This document shows positions 28,857 to 38,832 of a DNA stretch of 64,000 nucleotides, piece after piece; the stretch's first letter is position 1; the number at the start of each line of letters is the position of its first letter. The notes under the pieces are model-generated. The model saw only the letters and a list, made by a program, of their open reading frames with translations. It was not told the DNA's origin and made no database searches. The translations under genes were made by a program, and so were the position numbers. Source of the DNA: Myxosarcina sp. GA_180221_E-2-1-MAG-40_15 (GTDB lineage: Bacteria; Cyanobacteriota; Cyanobacteriia; Cyanobacteriales; Xenococcaceae); the NCBI GenBank assembly GCA_020692205.1, contig JAIMKV010000007.1, positions 1 through 64,000 on the forward strand, written 5' to 3'.

Positions 28857-30779
28857 GTGTCTTCTGAAATCATGTTGCAGAAACCAGAACCTCAAAATCA
28901 GGCGATCGCCATGTCATTTTTGTCTGGAGTAGCAAAAGCTACGGGAGGTACTGTACTAGGTATTACGATGATCGTTAGTGCCGTTGCAGCAGGGGGTTTA
29001 GTTGGCTTGGCGTTTAGTTTTCGTAACCTTCCTGATGTTAGGGTTTTGCGTAATTATGTTCCCGCAGAAACCAGCTATGTCTATGACATTAAAGGTAGAC
29101 TTATGACTAGTTTGCACGGTGAAGCCAACCGAGAAGTTGCTTCTTTAGAGCAAATATCACCAGAATTAAAGCTAGCCGTAGTGGCAATTGAAGATAGCAA
29201 TTTTTACCGCCATCGAGGATTAAATCCCTATAGTATTGGTCGTGCAGCCTTAACTAATTACAGAGAAGGTGGCGTTTCCGAGGGTGCTTCTACCTTAACC
29301 ATGCAGCTGGTTAAAAATCTTTTTTTGACTAGTGAACGTACTTTTAGTCGCAAACTAGCAGAAGCAATTTTAGCAATTCGAGTCGAGCAGGTTTTTTCTA
29401 AGGATGAAATCTTAGAAATGTATCTCAATAATATTTACTGGGGTCACAATAACTATGGTATTCAAACTGCTGCTGAAAGCTATTTCAACAAAAGTGCTAA
29501 TGAGCTAAATCTTGCCGAGGCTGCGGTATTAGCCGGCTTAATTCAAGCACCAGAGCAATATAGCCCATTTTTGGACTATAGCAGTACTAAAGCCAGACAG
29601 GCATCAGTATTAGCCAGAATGCGTACTTTAAACTGGATTACACCAGAAGAAGAGCAGGCTGCGCTTAAAGCTCCTTTATTGGTGGGAAAACCTACTGCAT
29701 GGCGTAGCAGCAAATCGCCTTTTATCACCGAAGCCGTCACCCAAGAATTAGAAGAGCGATTTGGTAGAGAAAGAGTATTGCGTGGTGGTATTAGAGTCCA
29801 AACGACAATCGATATGGACTTTCAGAAAATGGCGGAAGAATCAGTCAAAGAAAATCATCAAATGCTGCGAAGCTGGGGTTTAAGAGCAGATCAAATTGCC
29901 TTGGCAGCAGTAGATCCTCGAACTCATTTTGTCAAAGCTCTGGTAGGAGGAGTTGACCATGAATCTAGCCAGTTCAACCGCGCGCTTCAGTCTCGCAGAC
30001 AGCCAGGCTCATCTTTTAAACCCTTCGTCTATTATGCTGCTTTGGCAAGCGGAAAATATAGTCCAGGTACTACAGTTGATGATGCTCCAATCACTTATTC
30101 TATCCCTGGAGGAGTTTATCGCCCTCAAAACTATGGTGGTCAAGAAGATTTTGGCGGTAAAATGTCTCTTGCTAAATCTTTGATTCAATCTCGTAATATT
30201 CCTGCGGTTAAATTGGGTAAGGCTGTGGGATTAGAAAAAGTGATCGAAATTTGCCGTACTTTAGGCATAGCCAGTCCGATGCAGCCAGTAATTTCTTTAC
30301 CCTTGGGTTCAATTGGCGTGACTCCTTTAGAAATGGCAGGATCTTTTGCCACTTTTGCGAACAATGGTTGGCAATCCAAAACTACAGCTATTTTGCAGGT
30401 TACCGATAGTAAAGGAAACATTTTACTAGACAACACTCCTACCCCTCAACAGGTGTTAGATCCTTGGGCTACAGCTAGCTTGACCACAATGTTAAAAGGC
30501 GTTTTAGAACCTGGAGGAACTGGCAGTAAAGCAAATATTGGTCGCCCCGCAGCAGGGAAGACAGGGACGACATCTTCCGAACGAGATGTTTGGTTTGTGG
30601 GATATGTACCTCAACTAGCCACGGCAGTTTGGATAGGTAACGATGACTACCAAAGTATGGGTAGAGGAATTACTGGAGGAGACTTTGCTGCTCCTGTATG
30701 GCGTTCTTTTATGCTCAAAGCTTTAGAAAATGAGCCAGTCAAACATTTTCCCGCAGCTTCGCAGTTCTCTCCTCCATAG
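28857..30779 (+). CDS. Class A penicillin-binding protein (PBP1A family)
   Basis: A 640-residue bifunctional peptidoglycan synthase. It has an N-terminal membrane helix at about 20-55, then a GT51 glycosyltransferase (EDSNFYRHRGLNPYSIGRA with the catalytic Glu, GASTLTMQLVKNLF, and RKLAEAILAIRVE). The transpeptidase domain shows SxxK as SSFK near residue 384, SRN as SRN in LIQSRNIPAVKLG, and KTGTT near 570. The C-terminus is short. The start is GTG at 28857 with GGAGG ten bases upstream; the ATG five codons in is an alternative. It acts on lipid II at the outer face of the plasma membrane. Confidence 0.94.
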   Translation: MSSEIMLQKPEPQNQAIAMSFLSGVAKATGGTVLGITMIVSAVAAGGLVGLAFSFRNLPDVRVLRNYVPAETSYVYDIKGRLMTSLHGEANREVASLEQISPELKLAVVAIEDSNFYRHRGLNPYSIGRAALTNYREGGVSEGASTLTMQLVKNLFLTSERTFSRKLAEAILAIRVEQVFSKDEILEMYLNNIYWGHNNYGIQTAAESYFNKSANELNLAEAAVLAGLIQAPEQYSPFLDYSSTKARQASVLARMRTLNWITPEEEQAALKAPLLVGKPTAWRSSKSPFITEAVTQELEERFGRERVLRGGIRVQTTIDMDFQKMAEESVKENHQMLRSWGLRADQIALAAVDPRTHFVKALVGGVDHESSQFNRALQSRRQPGSSFKPFVYYAALASGKYSPGTTVDDAPITYSIPGGVYRPQNYGGQEDFGGKMSLAKSLIQSRNIPAVKLGKAVGLEKVIEICRTLGIASPMQPVISLPLGSIGVTPLEMAGSFATFANNGWQSKTTAILQVTDSKGNILLDNTPTPQQVLDPWATASLTTMLKGVLEPGGTGSKANIGRPAAGKTGTTSSERDVWFVGYVPQLATAVWIGNDDYQSMGRGITGGDFAAPVWRSFMLKALENEPVKHFPAASQFSPP

Positions 30780-30851
30780 TTGACCAATAAATAGTAGAGC
30801 TTTGAGTGATTCTTGACTTAAAAGCCAAAAACCAGCAAATCTGATTCAACT

Positions 30852-30880
30852 AAAAAACTGAGATTATGGTTGAATCTCAG
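30852..30880 (-). terminator. Intrinsic terminator overlapping the DUF1825 stop codon
   Basis: On the minus strand CTGAGATT and AATCTCAG pair around a 7-base loop and are followed by six T. The stem includes the last sense codons and the stop codon of the DUF1825 gene, an economical arrangement. Confidence 0.8.
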
Positions 30881-31181
30881 ACTTCATCCGTTTGAGAGTC
30901 AGTTCCATTTGGTCAAACATCTGTTGAGGAGTCATGCCAAATTGATTGAGCTGAGTTTTTAGCTGTTGAACAGTCATCTGCGCCATAAAATCTTCGGAAA
31001 GCTCAAAACGCTTCATAAATATACGATAACGCTCCATTAGCTGTTCCATCTGTTCGATAAACATTTTCTTGCCTTCGCGATCAAATTTGCCGTATTCACC
31101 GCCTAAGTTCATCAGCGACTGATAATCATCAAACAATTTTTTGGCTTCTTCTTGGACTACCTGAGAATCAAAAAAACCCAT
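30864..31181 (-). CDS. DUF1825 family protein
   Basis: A 105-residue, largely helical protein that begins MGFFDSQVVQEEAKKLFDDYQSL, the signature of DUF1825, found throughout cyanobacteria. The middle is rich in Met, Gln and Phe, consistent with a coiled or helical-bundle protein. Function unknown. It is transcribed alone and convergent with the PBP gene. Confidence 0.9.
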   Translation of the reverse strand: MGFFDSQVVQEEAKKLFDDYQSLMNLGGEYGKFDREGKKMFIEQMEQLMERYRIFMKRFELSEDFMAQMTVQQLKTQLNQFGMTPQQMFDQMELTLKRMKSEIQP

Positions 31182-31428
31182 AACGTTTGCTCAACCTCTC
31201 TAAATTGATATTTTTATAAACAAGATGACTACATCTCGAAAAATCAGCTATATTAATTATTTTGATTTATATCCTTTATTTTAGAATAGCCAAAAATCCA
31301 AGTAAAATACGGTTTACCGCATATTCTTGTAATTGGCTTGATCTTGGTTGAAGCTAATTACTGAGCTAGATGAGAACCACAGTGTCTATATTTTGATTCA
31401 GCTTTAATTAAGCTGTTGGACGAGATAA

Positions 31429-31659
31429 TTAATTGGCGATCGCATCAGACAGGGACTAATTGACTATCCTGCTGCTCCTTTGGCAAATAATTGGGGTTTT
31501 CGGGCAGAAAACGGCAATGTTTCCTACATAGTGATCTTATCTTTTGAGCATCAGTCCAGTTTAAAATCTTCTACTAGTGAACTAAAAGGAGCTATTTTAA
31601 CGATTAAGCGTAATGGTCAAGTAGTTTCTGTGCAGTCATCTTTCAACTTCCCACTTTGA
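31429..31659 (+). pseudogene. C-terminal remnant of an unrecognised gene
   Basis: A 76-codon open frame (31429-31659) lacks a start codon and has coding-like composition. It reads DYPAAPLANNWGFRAENG, then VSYIVILSFEHQ and later AILTIKRNGQVVSVQSSFNF before the stop. It begins right after an in-frame stop at 31426-31428, so the 5' part is missing or frame-shifted. I do not recognise the family. The rest of the 31182-31765 spacer shows nothing else distinct. Confidence 0.45.
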
Positions 31660-31765
31660 GTTTTACCGCATTGGCGGAGAACTTTACCGCCCAACTACTT
31701 GTAACCGCTGACCAAAAGCGGCATAAGTTACTCATCTTTCCGCCCTCGTCTTTTATCCTTTTATT

Positions 31766-32749
31766 GTGTCTATAATTGTCGTCGAGAACTTAAGCAAAAC
31801 CTATCCTGTGGCGATTAAAAAGCCAGGATTAAAGGGGACTTTGACCCACTTTTTCCGTCGGACATATCGCGAAATTAAGGCTGTCCAAAACGTATCTTTT
31901 CAGATTCAGCCAGGAGAAGTAGTTGGTTTTTTAGGAGCTAATGGTGCAGGAAAAACTACTACCCTCAAAATGCTGACAGGTTTGATTCATCCTTCGGGAG
32001 GGGAAGTAAGAGTAGCAGATTATGTTCCTTTTCGCCGTCAACCGCAGTTTTTGCAGAAAACTAGTTTAGTTATGGGGCAAAAACAACAATTACTTTGGGA
32101 TTTACCAGCTTTAGATTCCCTACGCATCAATGCTGCCGTTTATAGTATTAGCGATCGCGTTTTTAAACAGCGTTTGACCGAACTGGCGGAGATGCTAGAC
32201 GTTGCCGACAAGCTACATCAACCAGTCAGAAAGCTCTCTTTAGGCGAGAGAATGAAGGCTGAGTTATTAGCTGCTTTGCTGCATCATCCTCAAGTGCTAT
32301 TTCTTGATGAGCCAACCTTAGGTTTAGACGTTAATGCTCAAGTAGCAGTAAGGAAATTTCTTCAGGAATATAATCAACGCTATGGCGCGACGATTCTACT
32401 TACTAGTCACTATATGGCAGATATTACTGCCTTATGCGATCGCGTTTTATTGATTCATCAAGGACAATTAATTTACGATGGCTTGCTAGATGGATTATTA
32501 GATCGCTTTGCTCCCTATCGGCAGGTAAGGATAGAGCTGGCACAAACTTTGACTCCAGCAGAGCTAGCTAATTTTGGTGAGATTGAATCGATTGAAGGTC
32601 AAGAAGTTCGGTTTTTAGTTCCCAGAGAGAAATTAACTATTACAATCTCTCGCATCCTGGCACAATTACAAATCCACGACTTAAGCGTTAGCGATCCGCC
32701 TATTGAAGAAATTATTGGCCGTCTATTTCAAACAGGAAAAGCATCTTAG
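31766..32749 (+). CDS. ABC-2-type exporter ATP-binding protein
   Basis: A 327-residue ATPase subunit. It has Walker A GANGAGKTT near residue 60, signature LSLGERMKAE near 157, Walker B VLFLDEPTLGLD and the switch His in LLTSHYM. The N-terminal extension (NLSKTYPVAIKKPGLKGTLTHFFRRTYR) is typical of the DrrA-like branch that teams with two ABC-2 membrane subunits; those partners are not adjacent here. The start is GTG at 31766 without a strong ribosome-binding site. It ends two bases before the convergent metal permease gene; the two are not partners by family. Confidence 0.9.
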   Translation: MSIIVVENLSKTYPVAIKKPGLKGTLTHFFRRTYREIKAVQNVSFQIQPGEVVGFLGANGAGKTTTLKMLTGLIHPSGGEVRVADYVPFRRQPQFLQKTSLVMGQKQQLLWDLPALDSLRINAAVYSISDRVFKQRLTELAEMLDVADKLHQPVRKLSLGERMKAELLAALLHHPQVLFLDEPTLGLDVNAQVAVRKFLQEYNQRYGATILLTSHYMADITALCDRVLLIHQGQLIYDGLLDGLLDRFAPYRQVRIELAQTLTPAELANFGEIESIEGQEVRFLVPREKLTITISRILAQLQIHDLSVSDPPIEEIIGRLFQTGKAS

Positions 32750-32750
32750 G

Positions 32751-33653
32751 CTACTTTAGCTTTCGATGATTAAAAAGACCTTTCAATTCTCTAATCAAAC
32801 CTGATTTACCCCAACCAATACTAGGGTTGGTCAATAAACCTTGACTGGGACTAAACAACAACGCGATCACAAAAATACCAGAAGTGACTAAGACGATCGC
32901 GGGACCCGAAGGCAAATTATAATAATAGCTAAGATACATTCCCGTAATACTTGATACCACGCCGATTAAAATTCCCAGCAGCATCACTAAATGCAGACGA
33001 TTGACCAAAAGATACGCGCTAGCCGCAGGAGTAATCAACAACGACAACACTAAAATTACTCCCACCGCTTTGAGACTGGCGACAATAGTTAAACCGATCA
33101 AGACCATCAAACCTAAATCTAATAAACCTACAGGTAAACCTACCGCCTGCGCACCCAACTTATCAAAAGTGTAAAATAGCAGTTCTTTATAAAGCAAACA
33201 AACTACGGTCAGCACAATTCCCGCAATAATTAAGGTATCCCGCACCTCGTTTCCGTCCACTGCCAAGATATTACCAAACAAAAAGTGATTCAGGTCAATT
33301 TTATTGTCTTTCTGGACTACGGTAATGAGGGTAATTCCTAAGGCAAAAAAGGCCGAGAAGACGATTCCCATCGCCGTATCTTCTTTGATATTCGACCTAG
33401 TGCTAATCAAATTAATCAGAACAGTGCTGATAATTCCTGCAATAAATGCACCTAAAAAGATGTTGGCACCGACTAAATAAGCGATCGCTAATCCTGGTAA
33501 TACCGAATGACTAATCGCATCTCCCAACAGTGCTAATCTCTGCACCATTAAATAACTACCCACCACTGCACAAATGACCCCAACGGTAACCGCAACTATT
33601 AGCGATCGCTGCATAAAGCCATATTGTAGTGGCTCAAATATAGTTTCTAACAT
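32751..33653 (-). CDS. Metal ABC transporter permease (MntB/ZnuB family)
   Basis: A 300-residue permease of the ABC-3 family with eight to nine membrane helices. Characteristic segments are LLGDAISHSVLPGLAIAYL near residue 40, ALGITLITVVQKDNKIDL, and LKAVGVILVLSLLITPAASAYLL, the coupling and channel region. It would move Mn2+ or Zn2+ into the cell with a binding protein and ATPase encoded elsewhere. The metal cannot be decided. An AAGAAATTTCTT palindrome lies upstream at about 33724. No metal-responsive box is evident. Confidence 0.9.
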   Translation of the reverse strand: MLETIFEPLQYGFMQRSLIVAVTVGVICAVVGSYLMVQRLALLGDAISHSVLPGLAIAYLVGANIFLGAFIAGIISTVLINLISTRSNIKEDTAMGIVFSAFFALGITLITVVQKDNKIDLNHFLFGNILAVDGNEVRDTLIIAGIVLTVVCLLYKELLFYTFDKLGAQAVGLPVGLLDLGLMVLIGLTIVASLKAVGVILVLSLLITPAASAYLLVNRLHLVMLLGILIGVVSSITGMYLSYYYNLPSGPAIVLVTSGIFVIALLFSPSQGLLTNPSIGWGKSGLIRELKGLFNHRKLK

Positions 33654-33765
33654 TATTCAAATTCTGATTGCCAGAAAATTAACATTAATCTGGATTTAAT
33701 ATTTTGAAATTAGCGATCAATCAAGAAATTTCTTAACTTTCTTAATCGATCGCCTCACACAAAAT

Positions 33766-35127
33766 CTATTTAACCTTAGTCGCTTTATTAGCACCTCGTT
33801 CCAATTCACGCATTTTCTTCCCACGCCAAACTAGACGCACAGGAGTACCGATAAACCCAAGCTGATCGCGAAACTGGCGGTCAATATAACGGCGATAATT
33901 ATCGTTAAACCGTTTGGGATCGTTGACAAATAAGGCAATAGTCGGTGGTTGAGAACTAACCTGTGTTCCATAATAAATTCTGCCTTGTTTTCCCTGACGA
34001 GTAGTTGGGGGAGAGTGCCAGCTAACAGCTTCTTCTAATACTTCGTTAATGACCGAGGTAGTAACACGACGACGATGAGCTGCTGCTGCGGTATCTACTA
34101 GATCGAGTATTTTATTGACCCGTTGACCAGTCATGGCACTGACAAAAATTATTTGCGCCCATTCCATGAAATATAAACGAGACATAATTTCTTTTTTATA
34201 TTCATAAATGGTATCAGAGTCTTTTTCTACCGTATCCCATTTATTGATGACTAAGATAACTGCTCTACCTTCGTCAATAATCCGTCCTGCCAACTTTAAA
34301 TCCTGTTCGGTAACGCCGTCTAAAACATCGATGACAAACAGCACCACATCCGAACGGCGAATTGCTTTAAAAGCGCGGTTAATGCTGAAAAACTCTGCCC
34401 CATAGTCAACGTTTTTTTTACGCCTAATCCCCGCAGTATCGATCAAGCGGTAGGTTTGTTCACCCCGCTGTACGATCATATCGATCGCATCTCTGGTAGT
34501 CCCAGACACAGGACTAACAATCGAACGTTGTTCCCCCGTTAAAGCGTTAAGCAAACTTGATTTGCCTACATTCGGGCGACCAATAATTGCTACTTTAATT
34601 TCGTCATCTTCGACCAAATCATCTACAGGGGGTAAATGAGTCACTAGTTCATCTAATAGTTCTCCTGTACCGCTACCGTGAATGGCAGAAATAGCATAGG
34701 GTTCACCTAAGCCCAACTCCCAAAACTCCGCCGCCTGAGCCAAACCCTGTTCAACCGACTCACATTTATTAACGGCTAAAAGTACGGGAACAGTTTGACG
34801 ACGTAACCATGCCGCAATCTCGCGATCGCCTTCGGTTAAGCCCAATTGACCATCAACGACAAAAATTGCTACTGAAGCCCCTACTAAAGCAGCCATAGCT
34901 TGCTGACGGATCATCGGCAAAAATTCAGTATCGTCATCAAAGACAAGTCCACCTGTATCGACAATCTGAAAATCGCGGTCTAGCCAAAACCCAGGGCGGT
35001 AAGTGCGATCGCGGGTAATTCCTGGTTCATCGTGGACGATCGCCTGTTGATCTCCAGCTAAACGATTGACAAAGGTAGATTTCCCAACGTTGGGTCTACC
35101 AATAACAGCCACAATGGGTAATTTCAT
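33766..35127 (-). CDS. der: Ribosome biogenesis GTPase Der (EngA)
   Basis: A 453-residue double GTPase required for 50S subunit assembly. The first G domain has GRPNVGKST at residues 10-18, then DTGG and NKCE. The second G domain starts near residue 180 with GRPNVGKSS, followed by DTAGIRRK and NKWD. The C-terminal KH-like domain (about 360-450) ends in a basic tail. Its length is standard. It is transcribed on the same strand as the metal permease, 112 bases apart. Confidence 0.97.
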   Translation of the reverse strand: MKLPIVAVIGRPNVGKSTFVNRLAGDQQAIVHDEPGITRDRTYRPGFWLDRDFQIVDTGGLVFDDDTEFLPMIRQQAMAALVGASVAIFVVDGQLGLTEGDREIAAWLRRQTVPVLLAVNKCESVEQGLAQAAEFWELGLGEPYAISAIHGSGTGELLDELVTHLPPVDDLVEDDEIKVAIIGRPNVGKSSLLNALTGEQRSIVSPVSGTTRDAIDMIVQRGEQTYRLIDTAGIRRKKNVDYGAEFFSINRAFKAIRRSDVVLFVIDVLDGVTEQDLKLAGRIIDEGRAVILVINKWDTVEKDSDTIYEYKKEIMSRLYFMEWAQIIFVSAMTGQRVNKILDLVDTAAAAHRRRVTTSVINEVLEEAVSWHSPPTTRQGKQGRIYYGTQVSSQPPTIALFVNDPKRFNDNYRRYIDRQFRDQLGFIGTPVRLVWRGKKMRELERGANKATKVK

Positions 35128-35473
35128 ATTCTGTTAAGACGCTACACATTACGCCTGTAAATTTAGATCAAGAATGAAGAGATATTTGCTCTTACACAAG
35201 TTAATACTTACTTCAATCATAATTGATTTCTGTGGTAAACCAAATGAAAGTATTTTAGGTAAGGTATTGGTTCTTTACTAATGGCAAATTAGTCAACATA
35301 CTGCTAACAACTCTGTACCAGCTTTAAAGGTCAACAATATGTCAATTTGCGATCGCCAATATTTTCTTCACAAGTTTCTGAAACTCTTTTTTAATAATCA
35401 ACTTAAGAGATACTGTTTGTATTAGATGATTATTTCTATTTCATGACAATTAATTTGAAAAAGCATTTTTTAG

Positions 35474-35625
35474 CTAATTAAGTTCGTCTTTAGAGAAATT
35501 CCAATTGGGCATAAATTTACTCATCTAAGCCTTAAAGCGATCGCCATGATTACGCTCTAAAAGATGTACTAATTCATGGACATTGATAATTTTTAGTATT
35601 TTGTTTATTCCGTGGCGATTTCCAA
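35474..35625 (-). pseudogene. Decayed YgjP-like metallopeptidase (DUF45/WLM) with in-frame stop
   Basis: Read on the minus strand this gives INVHELVHLLERNHGDRFKA, then a TAG at 35525-35527. In the same frame it continues MSKFMPNWNFSKDELN to a second stop at 35474-35476. HELxHLxxxNH...F is the zinc site of the YgjP/DUF45 metal-dependent hydrolases, and the MPNW segment after it also matches. The region before the HEL motif looks shortened, so the gene has lost its N-terminus as well. It lies in the 920-base gap between der and the STAS fragment; the rest of that gap shows no clear feature. Confidence 0.65.
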
Positions 35626-36047
35626 GATTCCTTAAGTTTGTTCATGTCTAAAAGATATTGACATAGCAAATTTGTAAAGTTTTGTGATATTGTTAATGGT
35701 GAAAAATAACGCGAGCAACTTAAAATTAAGACAGTTCTGAGCGATCGCTAAAAGGATATAATGTCACAGTTAATCAAAATTCAAAAAATTAATAGCCTTG
35801 GGAAATGTCCGCCCTAGTTGAAAACACTCCAGATTAACTATAGCGATGGAATTAGTCATGTGAAAAGCAAAAATGCTTGAAAAATAGTCTTGAGTCAGTC
35901 AATCTATAGACGACTGAAATTACTTCACTAGATTACAGAGAATACTGCTGTAGCCTAAATTTTATTTTGTTTTGATTAGCCACGATTGTTTAAACAAGTT
36001 TTTGTTTTGATCATTTTGTTCAACATAAAATATCCCCAAATGGAGCA

Positions 36048-36356
36048 ATGATTTTTGGCATAGCTAAAGCGATCGCTAGAGAACATAGTGCGATCGATAA
36101 TTATGATGTGTTGCTGGTTGACCTAGCAGAAGTGCCTGTAATGGGCGTAACTTCATCTTTAGCCATTGAAAACGCGATTAAAGAAGCACTTAACGTGGGA
36201 CGAGAAGTAATGGTGGTGGGTGCTACGGGGAAAGTAAAACTTCGTTTAGAAAAATTAGGTATTGCTGGTTTAATTCCCGAAGCCCATTGGATAGGCGATC
36301 GCCTAACAGCCTTAAAAGAAGGTTTAGCTATAGTTTGGGAAAGACAAAGACTTTAG
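36048..36356 (+). CDS. STAS-domain fragment of a lost SulP transporter
   Basis: A 102-residue STAS domain. GAMIFGIAKAIAREHSAIDNY, VLLVDLAEVPVMGVTSSLAIE and LEKLGIAGLIPE match the C-terminal STAS domains of one cyanobacterial SulP subgroup. The frame continues upstream of the ATG as HKIS..GAMIFG, which looks like the normal junction with a transporter, but all membrane segments are missing. It may survive as a free STAS protein (a GGAG lies five bases before the ATG) or be a relic. The intact SulP gene 46 bases downstream has a different STAS type, so it is not a simple tandem copy. Confidence 0.7.
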   Translation: MIFGIAKAIAREHSAIDNYDVLLVDLAEVPVMGVTSSLAIENAIKEALNVGREVMVVGATGKVKLRLEKLGIAGLIPEAHWIGDRLTALKEGLAIVWERQRL

Positions 36357-36402
36357 GAATCAACAGATCGATTGCTGAAAAATTAATTTCTGGGAGAAAA
36401 TA

Positions 36403-37881
36403 TTGAATTTAAATACTCTCAAAAGACAGTGGTTTTTTAACACTAAACAAGACCTTCTGGCAGGGGCAGTGGTAGGACTGGCGTTAATTCACGAAGCGAT
36501 CGCTTTTTCGATTATTGCGGGAGTCGATCCCAAAGTGGGACTTTATGCTTCTTTTATTATTGCTGTTATAACGGCTTTTTTGGGAGGAAGACCGGGATCG
36601 ATTTCGGCTGCGACTGGGGCGATGGCACTATTAATGATCGATTTAGTTAAAGAACATGGTTTGCAGTATCTTTTAGCCGCCACTTTCTTAACGGGGGTAT
36701 TACAGGTAATCTTTGGGGTACTAAAACTAGGTCGCCAGATGAAGTATGTACCTAGAGCGGTAATGATTGGTTATATCAATGCTTTAGCGGTGCTAATTTT
36801 CTTAGCTCAGTTGCCCCAACTGACTAACGTGCCTGTAACTGTTTATATCCTAACGCTGCTTTCTTTGGCAATTATTTATATTTTGCCTCGCTTTACCAAA
36901 GCTGTCCCTTCTCCCCTGGTGGCCTTAGCCGTCATGACCATAGCCGCGATCGCCCTTAAGTTAGATGTTCCTACCGTAGGCGATATGGGAGAGTTACCCG
37001 CGACTCTACCTTTGTTTGCCCTACCTCAAGTGCCATTAAATTTGGAAACTTTGAGGATTATTTTGCCCTATTCTTTGACTCTCGCAATTGTCGGGTTGTT
37101 AGCTTCTTTTCTCACGGCTGCTTTAGTAGATGATCTCACCGATACTCCCAGTGATAAAAACCAAGAAGCCAAAGGTCAAGGTATTGCCAACATCGTGACA
37201 GCTTTTTTTGGCGGTATGGCTGGTTGTGGCATGATTGGACAATCGGTGATTAATGTGCAATCTGGTGGTCGAGGGAGACTGTCAACCCTTTCAGCAGGGG
37301 TTTTTCTCTTGTTTGCTATTTTGGTATTGAAAGATTGGGTGCAACAAATGCCCATGGCTACCCTGGTAGCTGTGATGATCATGGTTTCTATTGGTACATT
37401 CCGCTGGTCATCCTTTAGAAATATACGCCGAATTCCTCCCACTGAAACACTAGTGATGTTAACCACCATGTTTGTCACTATTTTTACTCGCAATTTTGCC
37501 TTGGGAGTAGCGACAGGAATTGTCATGAGTACGGTATTCTTTTCCCGTAAAATTGCCTTGCTCGTGTTTGTAGATAAAGTTTTAAGTGATAATGGTACTC
37601 ACCGCATTTATAAAGTAGCTGGTCAAATTTTCTTTTTATCCAAAGAGGAGTTTCTCCAATCCTTTGATTTTGGGGAACTGGTAGAACGTGTCACCATCGA
37701 TTTAACCCAGGCTCACCTTTGGGATCAAGGGGCAGTAGAAGTAGTTGATAAAGCAGTCAGCAAATTCCGCCGTAATGGTACAGAAGTAGAACTGGTTGGT
37801 TTAAATGAAGCCAGTGCAACTCTCTTCAATCAATTAGCAATTAATAAGGAATCGGCTGTCATGAAAAATCACAACCTTTAA
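36403..37881 (+). CDS. SulP-family anion transporter
   Basis: A 492-residue polytopic transporter with about ten to twelve membrane helices (residues 20-385) and a C-terminal STAS domain (about 405-480). Motifs include [24 protein letters not shown], the SulP start motif, [16 protein letters not shown], and [25 protein letters not shown]. Family members carry sulfate, bicarbonate or other anions; the substrate here is undetermined. The start is TTG at 36403, supported by GGGAG six bases upstream. The next gene, a universal stress protein, begins two bases after the stop, so they form an operon. Confidence 0.92.
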   Translation: MNLNTLKRQWFFNTKQDLLAGAVVGLALIHEAIAFSIIAGVDPKVGLYASFIIAVITAFLGGRPGSISAATGAMALLMIDLVKEHGLQYLLAATFLTGVLQVIFGVLKLGRQMKYVPRAVMIGYINALAVLIFLAQLPQLTNVPVTVYILTLLSLAIIYILPRFTKAVPSPLVALAVMTIAAIALKLDVPTVGDMGELPATLPLFALPQVPLNLETLRIILPYSLTLAIVGLLASFLTAALVDDLTDTPSDKNQEAKGQGIANIVTAFFGGMAGCGMIGQSVINVQSGGRGRLSTLSAGVFLLFAILVLKDWVQQMPMATLVAVMIMVSIGTFRWSSFRNIRRIPPTETLVMLTTMFVTIFTRNFALGVATGIVMSTVFFSRKIALLVFVDKVLSDNGTHRIYKVAGQIFFLSKEEFLQSFDFGELVERVTIDLTQAHLWDQGAVEVVDKAVSKFRRNGTEVELVGLNEASATLFNQLAINKESAVMKNHNL

Positions 37882-37883
37882 TC

Positions 37884-38747
37884 ATGAAAAAAATTTTACT
37901 TTGTACTGATGGCTCGGCTTTTGCGGCAAACGTTTACCGCTATGGAGCCTGGTTTGCCACTCGACTAAAGGCAGAAGTAAATGTTCTCTGCGTGACTGAT
38001 ATTCGCAGTCAACAGGCGATTCCTACAGAAAACTTAAGTGGTAGTATTGGCATTGATGCTTCGGAAAATTTGCTCAATCGCTTGGTGGAATTGGAACATG
38101 AGAAAGCGAAGATCAATCACCAACGGGCAAAATTAGTTTTGCAAAAAGCAGCCCAAACCCTTAAAGCAGAGGGAGTAGACAAGATTAATCTCCTGCACGA
38201 AACGGGTTTTTTAGTTGATTGTTTGGCCAAATTTGAGGCTGACTGTGATCTACTTATGCTAGGGAAACGAGGTGAAACAACTAGTTTGGCTTCTGGACAT
38301 TTGGGGGCAAATTTAGCAAGAATTGTGCGGAGTAGTCAGAAACCTTGCCTAGTTACTTCTCGTCAATTTAAGCCAATAGAACGAGTGCTAATCGCCTATG
38401 ATGGCAGCCCAACAGGACAAAAAATGCTGCAATTTTTGGTAGATTCTCCGATTTTTAAGGGATTGCAATTACATCTAATTACTATTACCAAAAATAGAGC
38501 CGAACCAACCGCGATCGCTCGACTCCATCAAGCTGAACAAACAATCCGCTCGGCTGGATTTGAGTCAGTTTCTCGCCTCCTTGAAGGAGAATCAGAAAAA
38601 GTGATCGCACAATATATTACCGAGCAAGACATTAGTTTATTGCTAATGGGAGCTTATGGCCACAGCCGGATCCGTCATCTAGTAATTGGTAGTACCACGG
38701 CTCAAATTTTACGTAGCAGCCATATTCCAATACTGGTGTTTTGCTAA
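37884..38747 (+). CDS. Tandem universal stress protein (UspA x2)
   Basis: A 287-residue protein with two Usp domains (about 1-150 and 160-287). The first opens KKILLCTDGSAFAANVYRYGAWFA and the second RVLIAYDGSPTGQKMLQFL. ATP-binding loops appear as LMLGKRGETTS and LLMGAYGHSRIRHLVIGST; the second matches the G-2x-G-9x-G-S/T consensus, and the first is degenerate. It starts two bases after the SulP stop and is surely co-transcribed. A pairing of SulP transporter with Usp is recurrent in bacteria and suggests regulation of the transporter, which is inference. Confidence 0.93.
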   Translation: MKKILLCTDGSAFAANVYRYGAWFATRLKAEVNVLCVTDIRSQQAIPTENLSGSIGIDASENLLNRLVELEHEKAKINHQRAKLVLQKAAQTLKAEGVDKINLLHETGFLVDCLAKFEADCDLLMLGKRGETTSLASGHLGANLARIVRSSQKPCLVTSRQFKPIERVLIAYDGSPTGQKMLQFLVDSPIFKGLQLHLITITKNRAEPTAIARLHQAEQTIRSAGFESVSRLLEGESEKVIAQYITEQDISLLLMGAYGHSRIRHLVIGSTTAQILRSSHIPILVFC

Positions 38748-38832
38748 TTATTTCTCAATGGTTGAAAGATCATACAATTCCATAATTATCTGTTAGCCTA
38801 TATTAGCTTCTAGTGTTTAAGCTGCTGGTTAA

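Noticed and set aside
35761..35817. 18-codon frame with a GGAT site
   Set aside because: Too short, no recognisable family and stops abruptly; chance is more likely.
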